NCBI GenBank assembly: GCA_022113835.1
Contig: JAILWY010000001.1
Location: forward strand, 9,734,001-9,798,000
Source of the DNA: Atopsyche davidsoni
Lineage: Eukaryota; Arthropoda; Insecta; Trichoptera; Hydrobiosidae
DNA length: 64,000 nucleotides
Direction of reading: 5' to 3'
Shown: one piece after another, positions 1-12,410 of the stretch
Layout: each line of letters begins with the position of its first letter
Numbering within the stretch: position 1 is the stretch's first letter
Notes under the pieces: model-generated
Told to the model about the DNA's origin: nothing
Database searches by the model: none
The model's input: only the letters and a program-made list of their open reading frames with translations
Translations under genes and position numbers: made by a program

Positions 1-662
1 ATAATTTAATTGTAAGCAATACCAATGCAAAGGATATACTGCTTATAACCTAAATAATTTAAACTTAAACATATTCTAATACATTTATATTTCTAATGCT
101 CTATTATCAACATTCAGTATAGAATTACTTGAGCATGACTAATCATTGTAACTTTATAGGCAAGTATTTATATGATTTACAATACAATTTCAATACGAAC
201 GGGCAAATACACACATAATATTTATACCTGCTAATAAAAAGCTTCCGCATTACATATCGTATATCTTAAAATCTTTGATAAAGTTTTTTTATCTACAACT
301 ATACTACCGACGATATGTTTTAAAATATTATTTTAATATTCATTTTCTTTTGTTACTAAATTACCTAGTCATAATTATTTTAAGGTGGTCTTTAAATATA
401 ATAACATCTATAATATTATTAATAATCTCATAATTAATCTATAAAATAAAGAGCATGTTCGTTTCAGTTATATACTATTTAAAACACTCTCAATTTTTAA
501 AGTATTTACATCCGGTAAGTAGTAGTAGTAGAATCATTCAAAGTATAGCGATAACCTATGCATAAAAACTAGTAAATATATTATTGATTAAGTATAAAAT
601 ATGTCTATTTTTTGGATTGGACGTCAATCAGATGCGCATTTATTACCCGTTACGGGTTTATT
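1..662. other. AT-rich intergenic DNA, nothing recognised
   Basis: No open frame with coding character and no recognisable repeat is visible. The only small structure is a short palindrome of the form ACCCGTTACGGGT at about 646-658, just before the foldback element. Confidence 0.6.
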
Positions 663-867
663 ATATTATTACTAATATGATTAGGCACATTAGTTCATAC
701 ATAGAAGATGATTAAAGAAACTCTCAGAAAAATATCATCGTGATTTGTGTGTTCAAATGTGGATGTGGGTTCAAATCCCACACAAATCACAATAATATTT
801 TTCTGAGAGTTTCTTTAATCATCTTCTATGTATGAACTAATGTGCCTTATCATATTAGTAATAAGTA
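663..867. repeat. Foldback (palindromic) element with tRNA T-arm-like core
   Basis: Two arms of about 88 bases (about 663-750 and 781-867) are near-perfect reverse complements with only a handful of mismatches. The stem extends inward through GTGATTTGTGTG and its partner. The short loop contains GTGGG-TTCAAAT-CCCAC at about 765-781, a 5 bp stem with a 7-base loop that matches a tRNA T-arm and an RNA polymerase III B box (GGTTCAAATCC). No A box or complete cloverleaf is visible, so this is not called a tRNA gene. It may be a foldback MITE that captured or grew from a tRNA-derived sequence, or a hairpin transcription unit. Target duplication is not clear. Confidence 0.75.
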
Positions 868-3182
868 TAAAATAAATAATAATGTAAAAAATGTTGTCTT
901 CAGTTTAACTTTGGAAGGAAATCATATTTTTTTAAATTTAAAATATGCATGTGGTTTCAGTAGCCACTGGTTACGTAGCTTTATATGCATCAACATAACG
1001 CCGATCATAATTAACTGCTCCCGTTACCGTTTTCGCTTTCGTTGGTGCTAGCAGTAATATGTAAATAATAGAAGTAAAAGTATAAAATCACTCTCGTCTA
1101 ATTCTTTTATGACAATTTAAACTCAAATCGGGAGTTCCACTATACAAAAAAGCAATTAGAGTTACATCTTAATTCCTTTCTGATGAGCCTTCATCGTGAT
1201 GACGATACGTATGTCAGGTTTCATGATTCGCGCGTTGATCTCACTTGTGTGGGTTTAGATATTTTTAATGCATCGAGCTTATTATTAAATACTCAATATT
1301 AATATTGATATAAGAATTAAATCAAATACTTAAGTTTTAATATAAAAAAACCTTTATATATGTTCTTTGAAATAAATAAATATTTAAAACATTTTATTTT
1401 TACATTTATTTAAAAAAATATATAGAAAAAACAAGTTTGTAAGTTTTATTTTTACTTTTATTTAAATATTTTGTAATGATAAATCAATTTAAAAATACAC
1501 CACGTAAACATTTAATATTATCTGTAATTTAAAGATATTGCGCAATTTTTAAAATAATTTTTTTTGAAAGTATACTGACTGGCTTGAATGTAAAGCTGAA
1601 ATTATTAATACTTATGTCTTATATAATGTATTGTCAATTAGTATATCAACATATTTTTAGATACAGCTACGATAGTTTAGTATTATAAAATTCACTTGAG
1701 GTTTCCTTGCCTAGACAGGGATATCATATTATATTCTATAGGCTAAGAGTCAACTATCCCAACCATGAAACCAGTAAATCAATCAATGTTTGAACACTTG
1801 GGGTGCTATATATAAGATGTTGGAGTAAGTATATGTTAATATACTATAAGTGCACAACAAACCAATACGCCTTTGATCGTTTTCCACTTAAAGTAAACAA
1901 CTTGCATGAAGTAACATTTCTAACGTTTGAGTGGCACGATTTTACTTAAATTTACTTGAAGTATTTGTAAAACATAATGTGATATATTCGTGAATAAATG
2001 CCACGACGCAATCTTAGCTGCCTAACACATCATCAAACATTTAATTGAATCACTAGATGTGACTGGCTTGCAATCCGGTAGTTATAGTGGTTGTTAACTA
2101 TAGTGGTTACTTAATCCAAGTAAAACTATTAAATTAAAAAGACGTTGTCTATATTTAAAAAGATATAAACAGCTTCTATACTTATAGTTAAAGCAAGAAC
2201 AAAAACACCGAAGAAATGCGTTTTATAATTTAAATTATATATTAAAAACCTACTTTCATAGACCTCTAACAATGTAAAGAAAACCTAAACATTTTTATTT
2301 ATTGTCACTGTGTCCTATTGAACATTCATAAAAAAAGAGATTGTGGAGTCTATATGTTTGTCATATACTCGTAAATGTAACTGCAACGAAAAAGTATTTA
2401 AAGAAAAAAACTTTTGGTGAAGTATCAAAATATTACGTTTTAGCAATATAATTGAAAGCCTTTCGGTTTATACTTTATCAGGCACTAAAAGTGTACCAAT
2501 AAAAGTGAAGGGATAGAGCCTTATGTAGGTGGTGCTGCTGACGTTCAACATTTTAAAAGTAATTGCAACTGAAATATTATCTTGATTCGTAATTCAATTG
2601 ATTCGATTAAATCAAATTATCTGATGGATTGTTTACTTTCATTCCTGTTACTCAAAAACTAAACATCATTAAATTAATAATAGGTTTAACAGGCGTTTAA
2701 TTTTTGATTTTTTATTATTATGTATCTTGTAGAACTGAGATCAGGTAATCTTATGTACTAGTATGTTAATATACAAGTCAGTTGACGACGCATTCCTATA
2801 AAAATACCTACTTTTATATTTTTTAACTCGTGCTTCTAATTGAAATAACCATTAAAATAATTATATACACGAACATAAAATGAAAACAAACGCAGTTATT
2901 ATTATGTTTATGATTTCTAGTTTTTGTTAAGAGGCTAGTTATTCTGGTTTTCGTGTAAACTGCTCACTATTATTAACCTATTACTGCTTAATAAGGGCAT
3001 AAAAGAATGGATATGATACATTATTACAAGTCTTTAGGTTTTACAGTATCTAATATCATGTATTTTACATGTTTAGATATCATTAAATTTTACTTCGTAT
3101 TATTCATATCAACAAATCTAACTCTAAATCTTTAATTTACATCAAAATGAATTTTAAAAATAAGTTTTATAAAGAACTGTAC
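868..3182. other. AT-rich intergenic DNA
   Basis: Only short chance open frames, rich in codons expected from AT-rich DNA. No repeat family, RNA gene or splice-bounded exon was recognised. Confidence 0.55.
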
Positions 3183-3660
3183 TTATTGGAATTTTATGTG
3201 TACTGTTGCAGCCGTAGAATCTACGTCATAGACTTTGAGAATTAAGTATTCAGATGTTAGTGACGATATTGTATTGACGATATGTCTTCCATGAAGTGTT
3301 CTTCCAAGAAACGTAGGTATGTTTGCTCGGGACATTGACAAAAGTTCGACGTCATCTGAAGAGGCAGGCTTCAGAAGTGCAGGTGCGACTGCGTTTCCCG
3401 GCCTCGGAGTGCAGCTTTCGCAAGGCGCCACTCGGGTCGGTCGGACCTCGTGCCCGTCCCACACTCGTTCACCTAATTTCTCCAAGAAATCCAGTCCGAT
3501 CTGCGCATACGTGAAAGTAACAGTTGTCAGCTTCTTTTTAACTCCCGGCGCAAATGTGAAATTATTGGTTTCCCTTAATTTTGTACATATAAATGTGAAA
3601 TCCTCAGCGCTCGCTGAAAGCGGTTTGTATCCAGTACCTGGCGTTAGCTTATTAATCATC
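3183..3660 (-). CDS. Terminal coding exon of a probable small secreted protein (unknown family)
   Basis: On the minus strand an open frame of about 158 codons ends in a TAA at 3183-3185, after residues VHIKFQ. Its base composition is clearly richer in GC than the DNA around it. The sequence before it on the minus strand is T-rich and ends in AAAG, so an acceptor just before the ATG at 3659 is plausible. That would join in phase 0 to the signal-peptide exon at 6983-6917 and give a protein of about 177 residues. The visible protein has three cysteines (two in a CESC cluster), a Lys-rich patch KKK, and no transmembrane segment. I do not recognise a domain. The first residues of the exon (INKLTPGTGY) are uncertain because a nearby alternative acceptor exists, and extra exons between 3.7 and 6.9 kb cannot be excluded. 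Confidence 0.5.
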
Positions 3661-4392
3661 TTTAAAAAACCAATAGATCTTATTTATAGACAGATATTTT
3701 TATCAATGGTGCCAATTTTCAAAAGATAAATTAATAATAAATATTGAGTACCTTGAACGATGTGATAGAATTTCATTTATATTTTAAATGGTAAAGTATT
3801 CACATTTGTTTTCTAGCAAATCTCATAAAACCAATAAAGCAGTTTCTCTTTCTATAAATATATTCGTTCTAATTACAATCGTTAGCGATATGCATCTGAC
3901 TAAGACAAAAACTGAATTATAATAATTTAACACGCGTATAAAAATATCCTTTTCGTTTCGTTTCCGTTAGTCACTGATGAAAAAAAAAAAAGTGAAATCA
4001 ACATCTGTTTTCGTCGAGCCATTGCTTTTAAAAAGTTTATCTGTCACACCGAACCAGCTGAAATGTGATTAAAACCTAACGGCGACATTTTTACAGCTGC
4101 ATCGATTCACGCACCAGATATTAATAATATCGTGGCGTATTGAAGAGATCGCAGGGCGGCGCGTGACCGCTTTCATGCTCCGAGGACCGCTCCGGGCACG
4201 CGTCAGTTTCGCACAGCGATCGGGTAATGAGGTGGAAGTCTCCGAAACTCTTTCTACATATTGTTTTTTTATTTATTTGTAAATTTATTTTCAACAGCTA
4301 ATTTAGACAATGATTTTTTATGTGTGTACGCTTTTACTGTCATTACCATTTTGATACGAGATTAAAATAAAATAAAATTTAAAATAATTATC
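3661..4392. other. Intron or intergenic DNA with a GC-rich patch
   Basis: Mostly AT-rich. A patch at about 4140-4245 is much richer in GC than its surroundings and could be an alternative promoter or untranslated exon of the minus-strand gene. No splice-bounded coding exon was found in it. Confidence 0.4.
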
Positions 4393-4619
4393 AAATCTGT
4401 TTATAAAAAAATTCAATATTTTTGACAGAGAGTACTTGGTGGAATTTCATTTTAATATTTTTGAGTAAAATACTTGAGTGATTTTCCACATGTTCGTTTT
4501 TATTTGTGACCGGTTTCGCCAACCTTTCACGTTGGCATTAGCAAACAGAGCCAACGTGAAAGGTTGGCGAAACCGGTTAGGTTAGGTTAGGTTACTCAAA
4601 AATATTAAATCTGTTTATA
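4393..4619. repeat. Foldback element copy 1 with TTAGG insertion, flanked by 13 bp direct repeats
   Basis: The element starts near 4406 (AAATTCAATATTTTTGACAG, allowing one extra A) and holds inverted arms ACCGGTTTCGCCAACC (from about 4511) and GGTTGGCGAAACCGGT (to about 4577). The loop carries ATTAGCAAACAGAG. An outer pair, TTTAATATTTTTGAGTAA (4451-4468) and its reverse complement (4592-4609), is also present. The part of the right arm between them is replaced by four GGTTA units at 4575-4594. A 13-base direct repeat, AAATCTGTTTATA, lies at 4393-4405 and 4607-4619. There is no coding capacity. The same family is seen at about 6.45, 13.5, 28.5, 49.0 and 57.6 kb. Confidence 0.85.
4575..4594 (+). 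repeat. Short telomere-like (TTAGG) array inside a foldback element
   Basis: GGTTAGGTTAGGTTAGGTTA matches the canonical insect telomere repeat TTAGG read in tandem. It sits exactly where the right arm of the foldback element should continue, so it replaced that part of the arm. It is internal, not a chromosome end. Confidence 0.85.
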
Positions 4620-5057
4620 GTAATTTTCTTGAATAATCTAATTATATCTACACTATCAACGACAAATATAACTTTGAATCTCGTATAAATAGCGTATTTA
4701 CACGTTTAATGAATATTAAATTTTCTAAAATAATATATCAAATAGAGGTGTTGAAGCAAAGAGAATAAAAAAATCAATATAATCACAAAGAGTGATCGCG
4801 TTTTTGTCCTTGTAAAGTAGTTGGTACGTTGACTTGAACTGACATTGAAAATAATAAGGATAGAATTTTTGCACCACAGCGTTATTACGAAAAAACTTAA
4901 AACCACTCCCCATAATGTGTAATCAACATTTTCATTGACATTCACAATAACTATAATGGGTTTATAACATAATAATTTTTTTTTTTTGTAACAAGGCCAA
5001 AGATACTAACAAACTTTAAAAATTTCATAAATTTAAATTAACAATATAATACATCTA

Positions 5058-5121
<64 letters not shown>

Positions 5122-6430
5122 AACAAATGAATTATTATAGTGGTCGGCTAACCTAACCAATGTAATCAATACCAACTTCCAGTACTTAAAAAACTACTCA
5201 CGAGCTGTAGATTTGTTAAAACATGCCAAATAAATGGCAAATTAAAGTTTAAATATGCTCAAAAAAATATCTTAAATTTTGCTTAGAAACTATTTTCAAC
5301 TAGGTAAATATTTTATCTTTGTCAACATACATAAAATATTTTTTTAACACTATTTGCGTACAAATACAAATATTTCACCTCAAGTATGTAGACAAACAGC
5401 GTGGTAAAGAAAATACGCTATCGTATATCAAGTTATTATTTAATTGACAGAAAAGGATAATAATTCAAGTAATAAATAATATTTTACCACTTGTAGCCGT
5501 GGGCCGCCTAATTATCTATGGCCATATTTTTATCACACAGAGCAAACATTTTTTTTTATATTGTAGGCTTTCTATTTATAAATTAATCATCAAATTAATT
5601 AAAAATGAAAAAATATTGAACCTTGCAAAATTCTTACTTGGAGTTCTAAATCAATTTGTTTTTATACTTTAAAAAAAAAGTGTTAAAAAATGACAATGTT
5701 TGTTTTTAGAGACTGGTGATGCGAAAACGATTGTTTACACTAATCACAACGTTGATTTTTTTTAAACAAGTATTGTTTAAGTAAAGGGCAATCTCGAACT
5801 AGAAGATCAAAAGATGTTGCTGTGTGGCAATAAAACAAATTTAAACTCAGTTAACCGTGGTACATTAAGATGAAAATTATTTAAAATAAATATTGTATTC
5901 AAGATCAAAACTTTTCTCAGAATTATTAGCTCGAAGAATCACTGTCACGTACTAGACCTACTTTATCTTGAAAAGATTTTTTTTAATATTCACTTTTCAA
6001 AATAAATTAAATCGCATCATATACTTATACATAAATAAAATAGTATGCACAATATTTTTAAAGTAAACCATTTCAAAAGATTTGATTTTTCTAAAATAAA
6101 TTTGTTTTATATGTACATAATTGTGTTCGTGATTTCATACATTTGTTTTTCGTGTTTGGTATTCTAACTGTAAACAAAAATAATGTGTTTTTTTTTTAGT
6201 ACGCTTATTTACTTGGTGAAAATTTATATAATTGGTACGTAAACAAAAAATTCTCAGTTCATTTCACAATTTTTATTACCTCTACTTATCCTCATTACTG
6301 GTGATAATTAAAGTTTGAAGAAAACACGTTCATATAAAATCGTAATAGTAATTAACTTTACCATTCAAATAAATAATGATACAACAGTATAAGTAATTAA
6401 TATTTTTTAAATATTTTAAAATTCTTTAGT
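4620..6430. other. AT-rich DNA with (TA)n microsatellite
   Basis: A pure TA run of about 55 bases lies at about 5061-5115. The rest is AT-rich with no coding exon recognised. It lies within the probable intron of the minus-strand secreted-protein gene. Confidence 0.5.
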
Positions 6431-6500
6431 GATTTTTCCTCATTTTAAATTTTTATTGGTGACCGGTTTCGCCCACCTTTTTCGTTGGCAATATCACGTT
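6431..6500. repeat. Foldback element copy 2 (partial, one arm)
   Basis: The left-arm segment GTGACCGGTTTCGCCCACCT with the preceding AGTGATTTTTCC and following TTCGTTGGCAA matches the arm of the family at 13.5 kb with a few changes. No right arm follows, so this is a truncated copy. Confidence 0.7.
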
Positions 6501-6916
6501 TTTACTAATGATTTTGAGAGAATTTCTGTCACCTGTTTGATTCAAATTCACGAACAATAAATCGTCTCCCAAAATAAGCCTGTCGATCTAATTAAAACAA
6601 CCTCCAAAATTACGTAACCGCCACGTTGACCTGCGTGGCGTTCGTTCTCGCAAGTGTTGTGAAAGAAGTGAAATTTAAATAATCAAATTTTAATCTGGCG
6701 AGAATTGCAACCGATGAAGTTCATTATCTGGAAATAACCGATTATCTCTCATTGGAATACGACAATCTTCGCTCTCAGGCGTTCTATTTTATAGAAGGAC
6801 ACTATTATTTATTGACTTTGCGAGTTCGCCAATCAGCGTCACGCAACCGACTGAATATCTCAATATTGTGCCAGGGATATTTAGTATGTTTGGTTTTGAA
6901 AATGAGGTGTACTCAC

Positions 6917-6983
6917 CGGATGTGCCTCCGCGACGAGCAGCGCGCATCCCAGCAGGAACAGCCGCAGCTCCATGGCAGCAATC
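6917..6983 (-). CDS. Signal-peptide exon of a probable secreted protein
   Basis: Read on the minus strand, an acceptor (CCGCCGCAG) is followed ten bases later by an ATG at 6973-6971. It encodes MELRLFLLGCALLVAEAHP and then meets a strong donor, GTGAGT, at 6916-6911. The peptide has a charged start, a Leu/Ala-rich core of about 13 residues and a small-residue end (AEA), so it is a textbook secretion signal. The coding part is exactly 19 codons, phase 0. The next exon may be the one at 3660-3183, which can also be read in phase 0. The island is GC-rich within AT-rich DNA. The protein's identity is unknown; the exon call rests on the match of acceptor, signal and donor. Confidence 0.6.
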
Positions 6984-6999
6984 CTGCGGCGGAAAACAA

Positions 7000-9892
7000 A
7001 TCATTTGTATGCGGCGGATGTGTCCAAATCGAAATGCAAAATAGTGCGTACGGCAATCGACTTTTTACCTGTAATATATTATAATCTACGCAATAGGATG
7101 CATGAAACTTTAATGTTGTGTGATAAACAAATTTTTGTATTTTTTATGCAGTTTAAGTTATATTTATATTAGAATTATGTTATTGATGGTTTATAATTAT
7201 ATTAACGTATAAATTTATGTAATATGTTAAATTGGTAAACAGATTTGATTAATAATATCCGTTTGCTCTTAAATTTTATAGAAATATTTTAGGTAATCCC
7301 TTAATTAAATATGAATAAAAACCTGAAAGACATACGTATTTTATCAAAATTGTACAACTGTACACTATTATAACATTTTAAAGTGGGTTTCAATAAAATT
7401 TAATGTTTTGACTTACCAAAAAATTTTAAACCGAGAAACGAATATCAAAAGACAAATAAAAAAAATTACTTTAACAAATATACGCAAATACATACAAATT
7501 TATCACTCAAAGTATAATTAAACAAACCTTTTTAATTACAAGAATGCAAAATTAACAAACAGGCATCGAATCGACGTCCTTTATGTTGCTGTTACCATAA
7601 ATCCATTACACGATCATATCAAAAATATTGGATTTAATACTATTTAAAGTATTTAAGTGACATTTACCCCAGGATGAGTAAAATAATAGAAGTGAATAAT
7701 GCGGTGAGACTGCCTGCCCTGCGCCGTAAGTGTGTTGTAAATAATGTTAAATATGTTATTGGATTATTTGGTTACTTGGGTGTTTATATGAGTTGTTTAT
7801 ACGTCATTTTAAAGCAGTGTTGTTGATAGATCAGCATCAAATGAAGCAAACTTATACCATTGTGATTTAAGGGTTAAATCTTGACACTGCGTGATTTTAT
7901 ACAACACAAGAATATACGTCATTTAACAAATTAATTTGTACCGGTTATATTCTAAAATAATAGGCCCACAGTGTTAATTATAATCAAAAATATATTGTTA
8001 CTTGTTTTTTTAAAGTAATTTCTGTAAGCAAGCAATTGAATAGTTTATCGTTCGTGTCCAGCTGTAGAATCCCATGGCCTAAAGAAGCACACGCACTGCA
8101 ATGGACACACGATCCAACAAATCATTAATTTTCTATATTTTAATTACGATTGCATGCCAAGACACTTCGTGGCATTTTATATTTACATAAATACTTTGGT
8201 GAGGCTGGAAAACTATTGAAAGTACAATTTTGGTACAAGGATGCAGTTATCTAATTATCTTGTTCGATTATCGCTTTTTAATCTATTATTCTCATATAAA
8301 AACACAAGATTTACAAGAAGCGCCTCACCATGGCTTAGTTAAGAACACTACTCTGTTACGCAACTGCATGATTGTTATGAACAGTGAGGATTGCATTGAG
8401 TATTTTAATTTGTATTAAAAAAATATTACACCATCTGCCAATTAAGAACAGTTTAAATGTTCGTGATATAATTTTTATTGTTAAATAATATATTCTTTTA
8501 TGTAGTTCAAACCTGATTATAAATCAATTTTCACACTTGAAAATCTAACGAACGATATTCATTGAAGATATTATGATGTTAAGTCAGTTTTCCCGTGCAA
8601 TAAATGCATGATTTCTATTTGAAAAATATTTAGTACAAATCACCAAAAACCTCAAATTAAATCAAATCATATTATGTGATTTGATTGTTTGGAAAAATAT
8701 ACTTTGGAAAATTTATATAATTAATGAAAGCTTCACATTTTTTATCTCAACATAAATGTAGATTTAACATTCATTAAGGGAAATAAATAGTATAAAATCT
8801 AATATAAACAGTAAAATAAGCATACATTTTTTATAACTTAAAAATATCAGAATAATCCATTGATCTTGTGCATTCATAAAATTATTTTCCAGTATTTGCT
8901 ACTGTGCTACAACCCTGTGTCTAATATTTTAGTGATACAATTATTTTCATCAAACAGCAAATAATTTTTGCAGATATAATTCTATCGGTTCTGCGTTCGT
9001 CGAAAATCTCTATAGAATATTGTCGATCGAAATCGAAACCAAAGTATGCAAGAACGCGTAGTGGTTTAACCAGTAACCAGTCCACGAAGCGCTAATACAG
9101 TAAATACTCCACTTGGCTGACTCTGTCTTACGTACAACTTTTGCTTTCACATTTTAATACAATTTCAAATTTTATACTTCATAATTCCCATAGTATGTGA
9201 GCAACACTCGCACTGCGCACCATCGATAAGTCAAATTACAGAAATACACAAAACGACGTAATGACACTATTATAAAAAAACTGTTATGGAAGTAATTCCC
9301 TTTTGACTGGCGAATATTTAATTTACTTGCTATGACTGCCTTGCGACATATTTTTTTTGTTATTATTGACGCACGAACTCTTTTCATACGACTCGGAGTA
9401 GGTAGGGTGTTTTGCAGAAAAAACTGGGTTAGCTGTGTGGTATTTGTGTTCGGAAATTGAGAAAGTGTGAAGGGAATACGACAGCTGTGTGTCACTCTTA
9501 AAAACTTAATGTTATTATCGTAAAGAAATATAAAAATATGCATAAATTAAATACAAATTGACCCTCGGTACTAAATTAAAACTATAAATAAGTTACAACA
9601 CTTTATATATTAATGCATTAAAATTACATGCAGACTTCCGCGAATCAAAACTAGCCAGTGAAATAGTCATTCTTAAAGAAATTGCTTAAATTGATAATAT
9701 TTTTTTGAATATCACAGAAACCTTTTTTATTTTCGATTCAGTAGGCCCCTGCTTCGATTTTAAGAATTTTTGTTTTGTATTTTTTAATATTCACATTTCG
9801 TTTTTTATCATTGTTATGATTTATTTGGTTATTGTATAAAATTAGATTTTTCATTATTTAAAAAAAATTTCATCAAAATAAAATTTATATCA

Positions 9893-9954
<62 letters not shown>

Positions 9955-12410
9955 CCAAATCATTAGCAATCAGAATAAAACTTTTACTAGGTTGCATATT
10001 ATTATATATTTGGGTTAATAGCAGGAATTGAAGTTGATTGAATATTTTTCAAACAAATTGAGTCATTATAAAATATCTCCTAATCAAATCACGCAAACAA
10101 ATAATTTTATGTATATCTTTATTTTTGTAATATTCAACTACCTATAGCTTTATACATATTGGATTTCCATTTCTCATCCAATTATTATTTTGATGATATC
10201 ATAAACGACTAAATTTCTAGGTCAACCAAAAAATTGTTCTTGCGCAGGAAATTAGAGGCTGCAGGATGAGAATAAAAAGAGATAAATAAAGTTAATACAA
10301 TCGTGTGATTTCTTCCATCAAACCACCTTATATTAAAAATCTCTCATAGACAACACCAATTTGCATTGTTTTTTTCATTAATTTATTCTGCCTATCACTA
10401 ATACTATAATAGTCTGTTCAAATATTATCATATTTATAATGCCCTCTCATATTTAAATAAGATGAAACTCTGGTCAGGCTCTTTTTATATGACAGCTCAT
10501 ATAAATAAATTGTTAAATGATTATTTCATTCTCGCTGCTTATGTGTTTTGCATACTCACAATCATAAAATTGTGCTTTTCGCACAACCTTAGAATCTAAG
10601 TCATATATTGCGGCTATCATTTATGTCGATATCCAGACCAAAATATTTTTTAGCGTCAAATATAAAAACGAATTGGTTTTCAAAATAATAAAAGTAAAAA
10701 AAAAAATAGTAACTAAAGAGTAGCTATTTCATTTTTAGACTAAATTGAAACACCTTTAATTTATGTTCCATCTTGCTTGATTTATGTATGGGAATGCTAG
10801 GAGCTTTACAATCCTGCGTTTTTACAAAAACGTCATAGTTTCAAGGTCCTTAAAAGGAATAAGTGAACGTTTCAGTTGCTGATTAATGACATTTCATGAA
10901 CAACATGACAGGCCGCAGGTCGGGCTATAAAGCGATAGCGTAGGCTGCATTTGATAATGGTCAACAATAAACTATATTAGGTTTTATATTTTTATGCTAG
11001 AATTCTTCTCATGGCCACGAGAAAGTAAATTTTAGCTACGCTTGATAAATTTTAATTATATCTGATGATGTGAGCAATCTGCACTGCATAATTAATTCCG
11101 ATATTGTGAGCTAAGCACAAACATACTCTTTGAAGTGTGGAGTTGAATCATTTAAGTGAATGATTTGGTTAATTACTTTATTTTGCATATCAAACGAGTG
11201 CGTTGAGCTACAGGGGGCAATATCTTCTAAATTATTTCAAGAATACTTTTTTCTATTATACTGATGTTATTGTAATATCACTAAGCTTTTTTCATTATTT
11301 TGTTCTGATTTTCGACTTCTTGCCTTATTGAAAAAAATATATATATTTACTGCTGAAATTTAAAACTATGAATACATTTAGTTAAAAGTTATAACTTGAC
11401 ATATAGCGGCCTCCAGCCTTTTTTTGTTGGTGGGTTGCAATTTTGACTTCCGAGTCGTTCAAATTAAATTCGTTGGTGACAAGTACATTGGGGTTGGCTA
11501 ATTAAATTACGCTATTAAACAATATGTTTCTATAATTACACCCAACATGCATAAATATTATTAAACGTGTAAACTTTTCTATGATTTTCCATTCTAGTCT
11601 GCATCTAATTAGGCGAAAGCACTAATCATTACACCTAGAACGTGTCGTTTTATAAGTTTTAAAAGATTTCTGAGGTACTCTTAAATCAATAGGCTTATAG
11701 ATGTATTTAATTTAGTCAAATAATTTATTTTACGACTCTTCATAAGTAATAAACATTAAATGTTGGTAGTGGCAACTTTGTAGGATAGTAAAGTTTTTTA
11801 CAATTTATACTAAAAAGAAAACCGGTACCGGTTAAAAATTTACAAGAAAACATTGCAATACAATACAACAATCGATATAACCTGATATATCCTATGCATT
11901 GTTATGGTATTAAGCGCCCCACCGAGTACCTGGATTGATTTTGCTTCTGAAAAATGACTTTTTAGAACTACAGGTCAGTAAATATTAGCACTTAGTACTC
12001 AAAACAAGCAATTGCTTAGTCATTTGTTTTAATTCGATACCTAATCAAGCGGTCGACACTTGTGTAACATTTTCCAAAACCGGTTTTTAATTTCCCAAGT
12101 CATGTCAAACAATTTGCCAACCATATAAATCCTAGCAGAGAAAACTTCCTTGAGTTGGTCTATGTGCTTCTTCCCGTCGATAGGTCAAAATATATGAATT
12201 GTTATTTGTACTTATTTTTTTATTGTGGTACATAATGGCTTTTAGGTTTCCATAAGCTGTATATCGTTTTTTTAGATAGATAAATTGTAAAATAACCTAT
12301 TCTTTGCAGTTATTGGTTGCGGTGAACGCTCAACGGATATCCTAAATATCAAAAGACCTACAGAAAAAATCTTCATTCTGTTTCACAAAAACCGCGAAAG
12401 TGTCCACTAA
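7000..12410. other. Long AT-rich region, no gene recognised; (TA)n run
   Basis: Possibly the upstream intron of the minus-strand gene. A TA run of about 55 bases lies at 9899-9953. A minus-strand open frame of 123 codons at 9543-9172 has no recognisable domain and unremarkable composition. A 53-base exon-like segment at 7673-7725 is described in the findings. Nothing else stands out. Confidence 0.45.

Noticed and set aside
765..781. A tRNA gene
   Set aside because: Only a T-arm-like stem-loop is present; no acceptor stem, D-arm or anticodon arm can be drawn around it.
3319..3729. Plus-strand frame of 136 codons
   Set aside because: It is the antisense shadow of the minus-strand exon at 3183-3660, whose composition and stop position are more convincing.
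4706..4945. Hydrophobic minus-strand frame resembling a membrane protein
   Set aside because: Phe/Ile/Leu-rich translation of AT-rich DNA. A second frame over the same bases looks equally hydrophobic, and no exon borders are visible.
9172..9543. 123-codon minus-strand open frame
   Set aside because: No recognisable domain or splice border. One frame of this size is expected by chance in a 64 kb window.
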